A stretch of 64,000 bases of DNA from Desmodus rotundus (GCF_022682495.2 NC_071388.1:175613622-175677621), one strand, 5' to 3'. Shown: positions 48,290 through 59,937, counted from the stretch's first letter. Notes: generated by a model not told the origin, from the letters alone. Translations and numbers: made by a program.

Positions 48290-49080
48290 GGTAATAAAAT
48301 AAATAATATATTATTGAGTTATAACCCAAAATATAAAATAAGTATCCATGGGCCCATTTAGATACAAATTATTGAATACATAAATGATGGAGAATAGGCA
48401 ATCCTTCCATGGAGAAGAGTTCCAAATAGTTTTGTAGATGCTTCCCCTTCAAGGAGGAGTAACATAATTCCTCATCATTTAAATATCAGCTATGCAGAGT
48501 GACTTCTTTCCAAATTGTATAGTATTTCAAGGGGAGTGTGGAGGGAAAACAGCTTTATGGTAGAGAAACCGGACAAACACTACCATAACCCATTGATGAA
48601 GTTCACATCAACAGTGATATCATATTGATAGAATGTGCCTTTGATAGATGATGAGAATGGGACTTAATCTCTATTTTCCCATCTATGAAAAAACCACAAC
48701 CCTTGTCAAACCTTGCAAAAAAATCAGACAAACTAATATTGAATTTATAAAATAAATTATTTTCCTCAACAATTATTATTCCTCAAAACTGTTCAAGTCA
48801 TCTAAAACAAATTCTAAGAAACTATCAGTATTGAAGAGTTTGAGGAGACAATACAACTAAATATAATGCACTTTACTGGATGGAATCCTGGAATAGAAAA
48901 AGTGAAATACAAATAAAGAATGAACTTTGGTTAATAATAATATATCAATACTGGTTATTAATTGTGACAAATATATCATACAAATGAAAGATATTAATAA
49001 TAGAGGAAATGGTGTATAGGATATATGGCAAAACTGTATTATTCTCATATTTTTTTCTGTCAATCAAAAACTAATGTAAT
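48290..49080 (+). mobile_element. old L1 (L1M-type) 3' UTR
   Basis: Landmarks in order: gaataggcaatccttccat, GAAGAGTTCCAAATAGTTTT, ccccttcaaggaggagtaaca, agagaaaccggacaaacact, catcaacagtgatatcat, gataatgagaatgggactt-type text, ctcaaaactgttcaagtcat, ggatggaatcctggaataga, TGGTTATTAATTGTGACAAA and gatattaataatagaggaaatgg. This is the plus-strand 3' region of an old L1; a related but more decayed end lies at 21090-21596. Confidence 0.7.
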
Positions 49081-49103
49081 ATATACATGCATACATATAA
49101 CTG

Positions 49104-49121
49104 TTATATATATATATATAG
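49104..49121. repeat. (TA)n short tract
   Basis: About nine TA units. Confidence 0.9.
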
Positions 49122-49785
49122 TTGCAGTCAATATCTTAATCATTTAAAGGGCATAGAAAGATAATAAGTGCCAATAGCGTATAGTCTATCATATAATTAA
49201 ATATAGGTCAAACATGTAATATTTGATATTATTCCAGAAAGAAATGGGTATCTATACCTTGTTTTGGGATTCTTAGAATTCTTTGTTCTAAGCAATTTGT
49301 TTTTAAAGTAACATAACCTTAAATACTGAAACTGATTTTAAGGTAGATAACCTTGAACCTTCTATTTTTGTTTTTTGTGAAACTTTATAAAGAAAATTAA
49401 CATTTCTAATTATAAATTTTCCTAAGTTTTTATACTCTCTAATTTGACTATTTGCATTGCTGATTGTGATGACTAACTTTGTTTTTCTACCTGAGTGGGT
49501 CACAGGGTGCCAGGATTAAACATTGCTTTTGTGGGGGTCTGTGAGAGTGTCCCTAGATAAGAATAACATTGGAATTGGTTGACTCAGTAAGGTAGATTGC
49601 CCTCCCCATGTCTCTTCTCCACGCTATTGAGGGCCTACATAAAACAGAGGTGTTCCAGCATAAAACCAGAGAGAGACTGTAAATATTCTGTTAGCTTAAA
49701 GTCAGTGGAATGCATCTCTCTGGCTTTATCTATGCGTTTGATTTTGTTTAATTACTTAATCAATCAGCCATTTCCCCCTACATCC

Positions 49786-49841
49786 ATCCATCTATCATCT
49801 ATCTATCATCTATGTATCTATGTATCTATCATCTATCTATA

Positions 49842-49872
<31 letters not shown>

Positions 49873-49892
49873 ATCTATCAATCTATCTACCA
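49786..49892. repeat. (TCTA)n tetranucleotide microsatellite, interrupted
   Basis: CATC units pass into TCTA/ATCT units with interruptions (atgtatctatgtatc) and a purer core of six to seven TCTA units near 49847-49872. The C-terminal part of the 101-codon plus-strand frame (49597-49902) is this repeat translated. Confidence 0.96.
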
Positions 49893-50334
49893 CTCTATTT
49901 AGTATGTGTTAAGCATATATTGGCCACTGGGATATTGATTTACAAAAGATGCTCAACAAATATTTGGAACATAGAGTAATTTGCTTTTTAGCATCAGTCA
50001 CATACTATATGTAGTGCATTTAATATTTTTTGACCATATAATTTCTTCTGACTCTGACTTCCCAGAAGAACAGTAGCTTTCCTGCTGACTCAGGTACAAC
50101 CTTGTCATCATCTCCTTTGGGGAATAAGTTTTATAGAGGCATATTTCTCTTACATCATTTTATCCTTTCCAGAAGATTGAGTGAACAGTCTTGCATTACA
50201 AATTACCTCCAAACTTTCTGTATTTTATTAGAAGTTACCTTTGAAAAGGGTGGATACCCATCAAAACCAATGATTACTGAATACATAGCTGGTAACATAA
50301 ACCATAAAATAAATTATAGATATCATCAAAACAT

Positions 50335-50455
50335 TAATATCTTGCACACATTCTATATGCCAGTCACTATTTTTAATTTTTTAAATGTCTGATTACATGA
50401 TCATTTCCCCAATTTTATGAAATCAATAATAATGCCCAAATTTGCAGACGAAGAA
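50335..50455 (+). mobile_element. MIR-like SINE fragment
   Basis: cattctatatgccagtcactatttt, then TTTCCCCAATTTTATGAAAT and ataatgcccaaatttgcagacgaag follow the MIR order 'tactatgtgccaggcactgttct ... attatccccattttacagatgagg'. Strongly diverged. Confidence 0.45.
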
Positions 50456-50773
50456 TTTTTTGCAACCCTTATCTAGCACTAATAGCCAGATATTGTTATA
50501 ACCTGAACTACATGTATGCTGAAATTTATTATTGTATATTCTGCTTTCTGATTACACACTCCTGTTTTTTCTTCTTTCTCTGTTTCATATTCCTCAAATA
50601 TTAGGAACTTAACATCCAGTAGGAACAACCCACTTATTATTCCACCTACATCTCTATGTATCCAAATTCCAGGATATGTAAACTTTTAGCTACTACTCCT
50701 ACACACCTGCCTTTTTTCCCTCATTCTAGGCAAGTCCTACCAAACACTGCCCCTTGGTCAATTAAATCATTCA

Positions 50774-50797
50774 AACACACACATGCGCACACACACA
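50774..50797. repeat. (AC)n short tract
   Basis: Interrupted AC repeat (acacacacatgcgcacacacac). Confidence 0.9.
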
Positions 50798-50799
50798 TG

Positions 50800-52738
50800 T
50801 TGGCTAAAATAATTAACCTGAAGAGTCCGAGCGAAAAAAATAATAAGAGCTTAGTACCACATAAGTAATACTGATCCACAATCTTCAAACATAGTTAAAT
50901 CTTCATGTAACTTCCTTATACCCAGCAATCTTTCTGGAGGATTCTCGTCATTTTCTTCCATTTTCTGACTAGTTAAACTAAACTCATTTAACGTATATGG
51001 TATACTTTCATTTATCACTTTCAGAAATTGCTTTTTGTCTTCCCTGAAAATTGAGGCCATCTGACAAGACATCCTTTATTTAGTTCCATGTCTCCTGCCA
51101 ACAATTTTTATTTGAATACTTCTACTTTCTTATTTATGCTTATCTTAGTGGAAATGTGATTCACCTTTATTTTATTTTTTTCTCTCTTTCCTTGCTATCT
51201 TCTCAAATTAAAGTATAATTATAATAATTGAATAATATATTCCTCTATCCAATTATGTACATTACAATTTTCATTCATAATCTTTAATTTCCACATACTA
51301 TTTATTTCTCAAGTAACTACATTTCAATGACCATCCTGAAATAACCCTTTCTAACATCATCAATGACCCTCCTTTAGCCGAGGAAGTAGAAACTTAACTG
51401 AAAAATTTTCTTCAGTATTAAAATTATCACTCTGTTTTCTTAAAAGTCCCACATTTCTGATTTGCTGGGTTAATATATTCTTAACTTTTCCTTTTGCCTT
51501 TTTGGCTATATTTTAAAGTCTTATTTATGTACACATGTTGCTTTGATAATGCCTTAAATATACTCTAGGGTTAATCCTTTAATTGTTGTCTTTTGCAAAT
51601 TATATGCTCTCAGAGATTTCTTCTACATCCATTGTTCATACTACCTAATAGGTCTAATTTAATATAAATACACCAGTACTGAAAATGTTTTATGTATTTC
51701 CATAAAGTGTTTTTAAATGATTACAAAGCTGGTATGAAGGAATTTAGATTTCTCACTAAGCTCCAGATAATTATATGGAATTTTCCATTGGATTTTTCTG
51801 TTTTGATATCTCACATCTATCTTTAATTAACATATTGAAACTTCTGCTGTTCCTCAGACCTGCCTGCCCACCACACGCCATAGCCCCACCATCTACAAGA
51901 CATTCTAGCATGTGGGTTGCTACCTGGGGGTCTTCACAGATGGCGTATCTTCTTCCTGGTGTGCATATATTTCATCAAACATCACTTGACTAATTTCTAT
52001 GTATATTGAATAATTCATCTCAACTTCATATCTCCTGAAAAAGCTTTAGCTGAACCCTTAGATTAAATTAGATTATTTTTCTTTATAGTCTTCTATGCCA
52101 TATGACTTTATATTCTAAGAACTCCCTAAGGGTTTTCTTTACAATATCACCTTTGAGATGGACTTCAAAAATGTTTGAATAGCTAAAGAACTGTCAGAAA
52201 CACCGCTGTGTCTTCTTTATGGATTTTGGATTTTATCTGTGACATATTTCTTGAACTTCACTCATTTTTTTACCCCAAATTTTAACTGTACAATTTTTGT
52301 ATGTACCCTCTATAGGCATCCCTACAGAACAAATTCACAGGCACGTGGGACTAACATTCACTTGGCATTCATTACACAGATTAAGCAATCATGAAATCTG
52401 ATATAAATGACTATTTCATGTGTTACAAATATTAATAATGAAAGTTTCACAGTAATAATGTTGTCATGTAAGAAATGAATATGAAGCACATAGCAAAATT
52501 CCTGACAGATGCATGTTTTATATATAATTTATCTAGTATGTTTTCCATTATGATGAAAAAAAGCCATTTTGTTCACTGTTAATAGAGTGGTCATTTCAGA
52601 TCTGTATTGAGTTATACTCTTGTAAGGTATTTAAATATGTCATTTCAACTATTTATTTATTTTTATAAATGGAATTGATGGATGAAAAATATTTCTATAA
52701 AACAAAAGGTTTTATAATGAAAGTATACTGTATATACA
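50800..52738. other. AT-rich stretch, nothing recognised
   Basis: No named repeat or exon. Small frames only (73 codons minus at 50851-51072; 72 plus at 51775-51993). Confidence 0.4.
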
Positions 52739-53392
52739 TGAAGGCCTGTCTGGGAGAAGTCCAGTCATTGTTAATATAATGAAAACGTTTTGTGTGACAT
52801 TGATATAACCTGGCATCCAAGGTGAATGGACTGGAATATGAAAAGTGATGATTTTACTGTATTAATCAGTGGGGGTGGTAGATGCCATTGAGTGAGCATG
52901 TGTACTGTGCATCCATTGCAGTCAAAATGAGCAAGCAGGGCAAGAAATCAGCATCAAGTTTTGCATTAAGCTTGAACATTCCTCCCTGGAAACTATTTAG
53001 ATGATTCAGGAGGTCGCAACTATGGGCAACTGGTGATGGGCAGCTTCATCACAACAACATGCCTGCTCATGTGTCATGTCTCCTGCAGAGTTTTTTGGTG
53101 AAACATCAAATCACACAGGTGACTCAGCCTCCTTACAACCCAGATTTGGTGCCCTGCAACTTCAGGCTTTTCCTAAAACTAAAATCATCTTTGAAAGGGA
53201 AGAGATTTCAGACCATCAGTGAGATTTAGGAAAATATGGCAGAGCAGCTGATGGTGACTGGAACTGTGTGAGGTCCCTACTTTGAAGGGGACCAAGGTAT
53301 CATTGTCCTGTGTACAATGTTTCTTGTATCTTCTTCAGTAAATGTCTCTATTTTTCATATGACATGGCTGGATACTTTCTGGACAGACCTCA
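52739..53392 (+). mobile_element. mariner element with a large internal deletion
   Basis: The ends TGAAGGCCTGTCTGGGAG and (complement of the right end) TGAGGTCTGTCCAGAAAGT form ~30-base imperfect inverted repeats. The right end is followed by TA (53393-53394), the mariner target; the left has CA, a decayed TA. At 654 bases it is about half a full mariner (~1.3 kb). The N-terminal part (start near 52927; FCIKLEHSSLETI, then a stop) is joined to the C-terminal catalytic part, which reads HHNNMPAH ... PPYNPDLVPCNF. In active mariners these are HHDNAPAH and YSPDLAPCDF, so the second and third residues of the DD34D triad are both Asp-to-Asn here. Inactive and non-autonomous. Confidence 0.93.
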
Positions 53393-53395
53393 TAT

Positions 53396-53421
53396 ACACA
53401 CACACACACACACACACACAA
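53396..53421. repeat. (AC)n microsatellite
   Basis: About 13 AC units, starting two to four bases outside the mariner's right end. Confidence 0.96.
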
Positions 53422-53908
53422 TGTGCAGAACAGTTAAATGTTTCATTTCTCTACCACTAAAATACTGAAATATTCTGAAATAATTGAGAATTCACTGTAA
53501 TAATCCTGCTATAAAGTTATACTAAAAAAATTCAAATTTTTATGTCATTAAAACATCAAGAAAACATGCAACTTTGCATAATAGCTTAACTCTGTGCATT
53601 GCCCTCTTCGATGTGCTTCAGGATTCATGAATTCTGACATTCTCCCTACAATACCTGTTCTATCCAGCCAGGGAGCATTTAATTGATAATGATGAAAATC
53701 ATGTCTGTATCTGTGTCATATGTTGAACATCTGTTTCAGGCTATAATTTTAAATTGGTGTCTTGTGTTTAAAACTGGGGCATTGAAAAAAATGTTTTCAT
53801 ATTTCAGGTTATTTTTTAAATTTTTGTCTGAGCGAATGAGATTAAAATTATAGTAGAAATCTTCACTCTAAAATTTAGTATCAAAAGAATATAAAGATCA
53901 TAAGCATG

Positions 53909-54118
53909 GCTCTGGCTGGTGTGACTCAGTGGACTGAGCACCGGCCTTCGAACCCAAGGGTCGCTGGTTCAATTTTCAGTCAGGGCACATGCCTGGGTTG
54001 TGAGCCAGGTCTCCAGTAGGGGGTGCACAAGAGGCAACCATACATTGATGTTTATCTCCTCTTTCTCCCCTTCCCCTCTCTCTAAAAATAAATAAACAAA
54101 ATCATTTTAAAAAGTTAG
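53909..54118 (+). mobile_element. VES-type SINE, target duplication present
   Basis: The head GCTCTGGCTGGTGTGACTCA contains an A-box-like TGACTCAGTGG (53922-53932) and a B-box-like GGTTCAATT (53966-53974). It continues with CATGCCTGGGTTGTGAGCCA, gtagggggtgcacaagaggc, a CT-rich run and a CTCTCTAAAAATAAATAAA tail. The flanking repeat AAGCATG lies at 53902-53908 and 54119-54125. Confidence 0.94.
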
Positions 54119-54726
54119 AAGCATGACACATTTAATTATAAAAACTGGTCTATAAAATATTTCTGTGATTATATATCTATAAATATTCATCTTTTCAATC
54201 ACATGGGCATGCATATGTAATTTTCTTTCAGATATCTAATCAGAGTTCACTTAAAAAATGTTAAATTGAAACTTACATGTTAATTTTTTGTTATAAGTGT
54301 TTCAAAAAGGAAAAGAGATGACGTTTGAAAAATTCCTGTGTAGAAGCTCTTTTGCCTTGGCGAAAATTAATGTACTTCATCTCTTGGAAACCAAAAAGAC
54401 AACACATATTGTGGGCATTTTCTTCTATATGGTATTTTTTCACAATATTTTGGTAAAAACACCCTGTATGTCCTAAGGGAATTTTCACACTTCATTCATG
54501 TGGTTCAGGGCAAGATGGTGTTAATAGAACTTACTTCTCTCTTATCTACTATTATCTGCTATCGGGGGATGGGCAAATAATCCAGGCTTTAGCTCCTGGC
54601 AAGTTAGTTCTTCAGTACAATGTTATGGTAAGACTAAAGCCAACACACCCAATATATATTCCATTTGTTCTTGATGGGGATTTCTAGAACCATGAATATT
54701 CCTGTCCATCATTAGAGATGGTTTAG

Positions 54727-54803
54727 TTTTTCTTTTTTCCCCCTCCCCCCTTTTTTCTTTTCTTTTCTTTTTTCTTTCTTCTTCTTCTTCTTTTTTTTTT
54801 TTT
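54727..54803. repeat. long polypyrimidine tract (CT/T/C)
   Basis: Nearly 80 bases of almost pure pyrimidine: TTTTTTCCCCCTCCCCCC, then TTTTCTTTTC-type units and CTT triplets, ending in a T run. Confidence 0.96.
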
Positions 54804-55611
54804 GGTTATAGCTATTTTCTATGTTAATTCCTTTTTAAAAAAAAAATTAAGTTAGCCACAGTGATTTCTATTCCTTGAGACACAGAATTCTAACCTGTTC
54901 ATTACTTCAGTGAGCTATTAAGAGAATTCAATTTCAGGGGTTGAATAAAAAACAAACATGTGAAATTGCCTGTTTAATTGGCATTTGATTTTAACATGAC
55001 AGGCTGAATAATTACTGTCTGCCACCTTTGCTACCTTGACCTCTTCCCTAATTTCTATTAACTTCTTTCATGCTTGTTAGAAGCATATCATGGATTTTGT
55101 TTTAGTATTTCAGAGTCATGGAATAGCTTGCCTCAAAGCTTGCCTGGTCTGAATTAGGTTCTATGGAAACCATAATTTTCATCTTATAGAAGTGAAATAT
55201 AAATTTAGTACTCAAATACCTCTCTTTGTATTTGAAAACGTTGGCCATAACCATGGTTTCTGTACATACCTTTTTGCTTAAAGAGAAAAATATTTGATGA
55301 ATCATTAAGCTCATGGATTATATAAAATGTTTGTTTTTGTATGTGATTGCAACTTGTAATTCTTGGAACATTATCCCAATATCTTAAATGACATATGCTA
55401 CACAATTAGTGTAATGTCTGTTGAGGGAATTAGCACCTTCAAATGTTTCTTGCTGTTTGTAATTCTACTTCTCAGGTTTATAATAATCACAATCCCTTTG
55501 TTTCAAATAAACCACAGCTCTCACCTCTAATTACTTCATTAAAAAGTAGCAACCATACTTAGCTTAGTGAAGACATTATGAACTAATGATGTATAAATAA
55601 ATATGATTTAA

Positions 55612-55740
55612 GGATAGATGGCACAGGGATAGAGAGAGAAATAGAGATAGATAAAGACAGAGATAGAGATAGCAATAGAGATAGATGATAGAGATGGTGA
55701 TGGAGATGGTGATGGAGACGGTGATGGAGATAGGTAGATG
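55612..55740. repeat. GATA/GAGATA repeat with a GATGGT minisatellite core
   Basis: Interrupted GATAGA units (55625-55690) pass into about three copies of a 12-base unit GAGATGGTGATG (55691-55732). Confidence 0.92.
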
Positions 55741-56334
55741 TCTATCCCTTCAACGTGGTTCATGGGATGGGTCTGTTTATCATATCTCTGGAGGTAAAGA
55801 AATTTGATTTAGTAATCCCCAGCTTTAAATGCCATCTCAATGTAAAATTCAGATGACCTTCCCCCCCCAAAATGTTATGATATTAAAATGAAATGATGCC
55901 TTCCAATTGCCTGTCAGGGAACTGTAATTTTATATGTAACTTATTGTTTGAGTATGTACTACGGAAGCAGAGTGAAGTCACAGAGTGCATATAGGCATTG
56001 TAAGGTGGAACAACATTGTAAATAAGACTAAAAATATATTATTATATATAAATATTACCTATACTTATATATAATAATGTATCAAAGTATACAAGATAAT
56101 TTAAAATTAATTAAATTTACCATGAATATATGAATGAATTCACATCAAACAAATCCGCTCATGTGCCAATATTACAGACTAAAGAGTAAGGAGCTGAGGA
56201 GTAAGGAAGAAGAATCAAAGCTAATGTGGAAGTTGAATTTGTTTTGCTATTTCTCTCTCCAGATAAAACATTTATTTTAATGATTACCTGCTTACAAATA
56301 CAGGATAGAACAGCAAACCTAGTTACATCAAATA

Positions 56335-56866
56335 TGTTGTTGAAAGTTCAGCTAAGCTGTCCTATGGTCTTGCTGCCGTGGCAACCATTTTGTTTGGCTA
56401 AAATGCCCACAGGGACCATAATGCGACTCTAGCCCTCTTATGCAAGTGTGTAAATAGCAGCACACAGAATCACGAGCAAGTGTAAGTTCTATGTATGATT
56501 TCCCCGACAGCCTTTGCATCAACAGTCTCCCCTGCCTCCTGGAGCCTTCTCCTTGTGCACTTCTCCGATAAGATATCCCCTTGGAGCTTACCAAAACACG
56601 CATGTTTGGCAACAATTGACTAATTCGGCCTTACCCCAGAAACCCCAAGGCATTCCACTCACACCCCAGTGAAGGCACAAGCTTCAGTTCCCACCGCTCT
56701 CTCCCTGCACTCTGCTTTGACTTCTCCGTATGGCTGGCTCCTCAAGGCGGACTGTGTACTCATTCCAGGACCTCTGAGTAGCAAACGTCTCTAGTTCAAA
56801 TTTTCTTGTCGTCTGCTGTGCAACACAGCTCAGCATCCAGCGTCCTGTGCTGCACTTAACAAATGT
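56335..56866 (+). mobile_element. LTR-like block, ERV1-type texture
   Basis: GC-richer block of about 530 bases starting TGTTGTTGAAAGTTCAGC. The U3-like part has gctgccgtggcaaccatttt and gctaaaatgcccacaggg. The R/U5-like part has ctctctccctgcactctgctttgac, gactgtgtactcattccagg and ctctagttcaaattttcttgtcg, the usual style of gamma-type LTRs. The right end is near CTTAACA|AATGTT; the pentamer ATGTT occurs at both edges but not at ideal positions. Minus-strand frames of 87 and 69 codons (56352-56615, 56684-56893) are antisense to it. Confidence 0.5.
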
Positions 56867-56971
56867 TAATCTAATAAAGTCATAACAATGCAAAAGAATT
56901 GAGAAGCATGGAGAAAATTGTTGGAACTGAAATACTAATCTGTGAACCTCCAGCCCAACTCACTATATATA

Positions 56972-57055
56972 AAGAAGGTGAGTTGCACAGCAAGCAATGA
57001 ATTTGCTCAAATTCGCACAGTTGGTATTTGAAGGATGAGGCGGTCCTGTTTCCCA
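56972..57055 (+). mobile_element. MIR SINE fragment
   Basis: AAGGTGAGTTGCACAGCAAG, ttgctcaaattcgcacagttgg and TATTTGAAGGATGAGGCGGT follow the MIR 3' half 'ttgcccaaggtcacacagctagtaagtggcagagccgggatttgaacccaggc'. Confidence 0.55.
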
Positions 57056-57269
57056 CCCAGTCTTTGTCTCTGTTTCAGGACCTTCTCCCCTCCCCCACAT
57101 CCCTTTTCTTGAGCACTTAACAGCACATTCACGTTTCAGGTTATTAAGCCCTTGAAAGAGATCCTGGCCACTTAAAAATATCAGTGACTTCCCCTCACCC
57201 CTACCAGCCCCCCCCCCAGTTTTTAAATACAATTAACTTGTTATTTGTTTGTTGGTTTGTTTATAGCAC

Positions 57270-57425
57270 TTAATGTCTAAAGTTAATTTGTTGCTTTCTT
57301 CTGGCTCTGCCTCCGTCTTTTAGCATCCTAGGAAGAGGGCCTCACCTGCCTTGTTTTCAGGGCCAGATCTCTGGAGCCTAGAACAGTGACACATAGGGAG
57401 ACTTTAATAAATATTTTTGTAATGG
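57270..57425 (+). mobile_element. L2-like LINE 3' end
   Basis: ttctggctctgcctccgtct, then GGAGCCTAGAACAGTGACAC and ATAGGGAGACTTTAATAAAT match the L2 terminus 'cctagcacagtgcctggcacatagtaggcgctcaataaat'. Confidence 0.6.
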
Positions 57426-57655
57426 CTTGTTTAGGATTGCTCACATGTAACATGTCACCCCATCAGAGGCCTTTCATCACCGCCCTGTCCTAAATAGTAG
57501 CCCCTCGTTTGTTACTAACCCTTGCCAGATGCTACTGCAACGAAATAGCTTATTAATAGAAACACTACTGAAATAATATGGCATGCCATTCACACGTAGT
57601 CTGACAATTTTAATTTAATAAAATTAGTAAGGACAAAATAATAACATGTTCTTAA

Positions 57656-57689
57656 TAATATATATATACATATATACACACACACACTC
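57656..57689. repeat. (TA)n-(CA)n short compound repeat
   Basis: TA units pass through atacatatatac into CA units. Confidence 0.9.
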
Positions 57690-57779
57690 TTTCTATTGAT
57701 CAGATTAGCTAAATAAATAATGTGCTATGCAGAAACACTTCAAATAAAAACTGACAAATTACAAAACATTCTGCTGACA

Positions 57780-57945
57780 TTGAGATAGACTTTCTGTGCC
57801 TCGGTCTTCTTATAATTAAAACGGTGATAATAATAGCACACTTTTTATAAAGTTACAAACCCTGAATGAGAAACTAGAAATAAAGTACTTAAAGTGCTTT
57901 GTAGAGAGGCACGTAATGAAAACTGAATAAGCATTGGTAATTATT
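57780..57945 (-). mobile_element. MIR SINE (reverse)
   Basis: tctgtgcctcggtcttcttataattaaaacggtgataataatagcac is the reverse complement of the MIR centre (consensus complement: tgcctcagtttcctcatctgtaaaatggggataataatagtacc). It is followed by aagtgctttgtagagaggcacgtaa and aagcattggtaattattat, matching the 5' part. Confidence 0.7.
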
Positions 57946-58259
57946 ATGTGTTGGAATTTAATCTCATTTTATTTCCAAATGTTTTAAAATTTAGATGGTG
58001 ATTATACTGAGGCAATAAATATTTTGCTCATGTTTAATTGTTTTGCTCATCAATACCTCTAACGAAACAGTAAAGCCAATTTATTTTTTTACCAACAATC
58101 AAGAATTTTACTTTCACAATATGATGTGTTAATTGGATGTTTTTTCTTCTATCACCCATTAGATATGTTTCAGTCTCATTACTCAACACACAACTCCAAC
58201 AGGAAAGATAATAGTAGGATTATGAATGGAAGCCACAATTGCTTTTCTATAACTCTTTT

Positions 58260-59270
58260 GCTGAGTCCATTTTACCTTCTGAAAGACTGGATTTATTGCT
58301 CTGAAAGAAAGGATTTATTGAGCCATATTCTAGCCAGAAAAAGGTCCAGGTCCTGGGCCACGTAGTCTCAACCACCAATGGCAGGGCCGGATGGAGAAGA
58401 CAGGCATATCTGGTATCCTGGGGTTGATGGGGCTCTTTTTGTACAATTACTTTGGAAAAAAAGGTATAAATTATTTTTGAAAGAATTTACTTTGGCTATA
58501 TAGAAGGATGCGAGAACTGACGAGGCAGAGGAACTTCTGAGACGGGTGTGTAGTTTATAAGGGAGCCATATTTGCTGTTTCTGGTTTGGTTGTGGGTAAC
58601 AGCCTGGAAAGTTCATGGGTGAGGAAGGTGAGGTGTCGGGTGGTTGGCTAGATAATCACTGAAATAGCCACCTAGAAGTTGATTGAAATTTTCAATGTGC
58701 ATTGAGGAATGTGAGCAATCTTGCTGGTTTTGACTCATAATCTTTTTTTCCTTTCATCCTTCAGCCTGCTGTAATTTAATTCAGGATATCTCAGAATTTT
58801 TCTCTTGTCAGCTCAAAAAAAAAAAAAAAAAAAGGAAGCTTTTTGAGAAATACCGATTCAGGCAGAAACCTGAATACAGTTCTGATTAAGGGTGAAGATA
58901 AGGAGTTTTTATGAGAAGAGAAGGGGAACAATTAGGTAAATAGAAGGAAGGAATTTCTATTGGTGTTAGTAAGTCAAGGAGGGAATTTCTATACATGCAA
59001 ATAAGTTGAGTAGGCTGAGTTATTCTTTAGCTATATCTGATGATGCTAATTCTAAAGAATGTTTTTAACTTCCCATCTCACAGTCAGAATGTCTGCTTTC
59101 CTGTTAGCTTTACAAACAGTTGTTTGGAGTACAATGTTGGCTTGACCAAGCCCAAAGTTTATTTTGCCCGGTTTCAACATTCCAAAGGTTGGGGAGTAAG
59201 ATGTCTAAGACAGTTGCTCTGAGACGGCAGTTCTAATTCCATTTTGAAATGGCTCCATTTATATCATCTT
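58260..59270. other. unresolved GC-richer and mixed block
   Basis: 58300-58640 is GC-richer with an 82-codon minus-strand frame (58368-58616). A 19-base A run (58815-58833) follows about 180 bases later. A near-duplicate GGAATTTCTAT occurs at about 58950 and 58983. It could be an old LTR or a retroposed piece, but no family is assigned. Confidence 0.3.
58815..58833. repeat. poly(A) tract
   Basis: Nineteen consecutive A. Confidence 0.97.
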
Positions 59271-59276
59271 TCATAT

Positions 59277-59345
59277 GACAGAGACTGTATGTGGCCTACA
59301 AGTGAAATCCTAAAATGTTTTTATCTGGCTCTTTACTTAAAAAAC
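59277..59345 (+). mobile_element. hAT-type repeat, 3' part (forward)
   Basis: GACAGAGACTGTATGTGGCC, CCTAAAATGTTTTTATCTGG and CTCTTTACTTAAAAAACATAG match the 3' part of a common mammalian non-autonomous hAT repeat (cgacagagaccgtatggcccgcaaagcctaaaatatttactatctggccctttac). I do not give a family name. Confidence 0.6.
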
Positions 59346-59464
59346 ATAGCCAGACCCTGAAGGGCCGCATGGGATCACCTTTTTTTATCTTCCTCTTCCT
59401 CTTTTTTGTCTCTACCTCCCGGTCACTTGGCTTTTTATTCTTTTCTTATTACTCCTTCATCTAC

Positions 59465-59546
59465 TTTTAAAAAAAGTTAAGAAGCTTTTCTTATTACTAG
59501 GGCTGGTCCAGACTTGTCTCCCAGGCCATAGTTTGCTGATCCTTAG
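59465..59546 (-). mobile_element. hAT-type repeat, 5' part (reverse)
   Basis: The complement of 59520-59546 reads CTAAGGATCAGCAAACTATG then GCCTGG, the 5' end of the same repeat family whose 3' part lies at 59277-59345 in the other orientation (consensus start gggtcagcaaactatggccc). The next bases (gacaagtctggaccagc) fit more loosely. Confidence 0.55.
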
Positions 59547-59779
59547 TGTAGCTTTTACAATATATATGTTAAATTTATTGTAATTCACTTTTAAATGATA
59601 TTATACTACTCTTCCCAATGACCTAATAATTGTATAAATTTAAACATGCATTGTTATCTTGTTTATTTTTTGCTTTGAATAGTTAAATATTGCTTAAAGG
59701 TGTTTAAAAATAAGATAAAATGTATGTTGTATTTACTCAGAATTCACCATTTCTTGTTTTCTCCATTCTTTTCATTTAA

Positions 59780-59937
59780 ACCTAGAGAGTGTTATGCTAA
59801 GTGAAATAAGCCAGTCAGAGAAATACAAGCACTGCATGGTTTCACTCAGATGTGGAATCTAATGAGCAAATAAACTAAGAAAATAGAAACAGAATCGTAG
59901 ATACAGAGAACAGACTGACAGCTCTTAATATCAATAA
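59780..59937 (+). mobile_element. L1 C-terminal/3' UTR fragment (forward, cut at both ends)
   Basis: AACCTAGAGAGTGTTATGCTAAGTGAAATAAGCC, then gtttcactcagatgtggaatctaatgagc and atagatacagagaacagactgacagc are standard L1 text for the end of ORF2. It stops at gacagctc before the rest of the 3' UTR, which is unusual for a normal L1 insertion. Confidence 0.85.

Noticed and set aside
23724..54118. tRNA genes at the A- and B-box motifs
   Set aside because: These promoters belong to VES SINE heads, which are tRNA-derived but do not fold as tRNAs and continue into SINE bodies.
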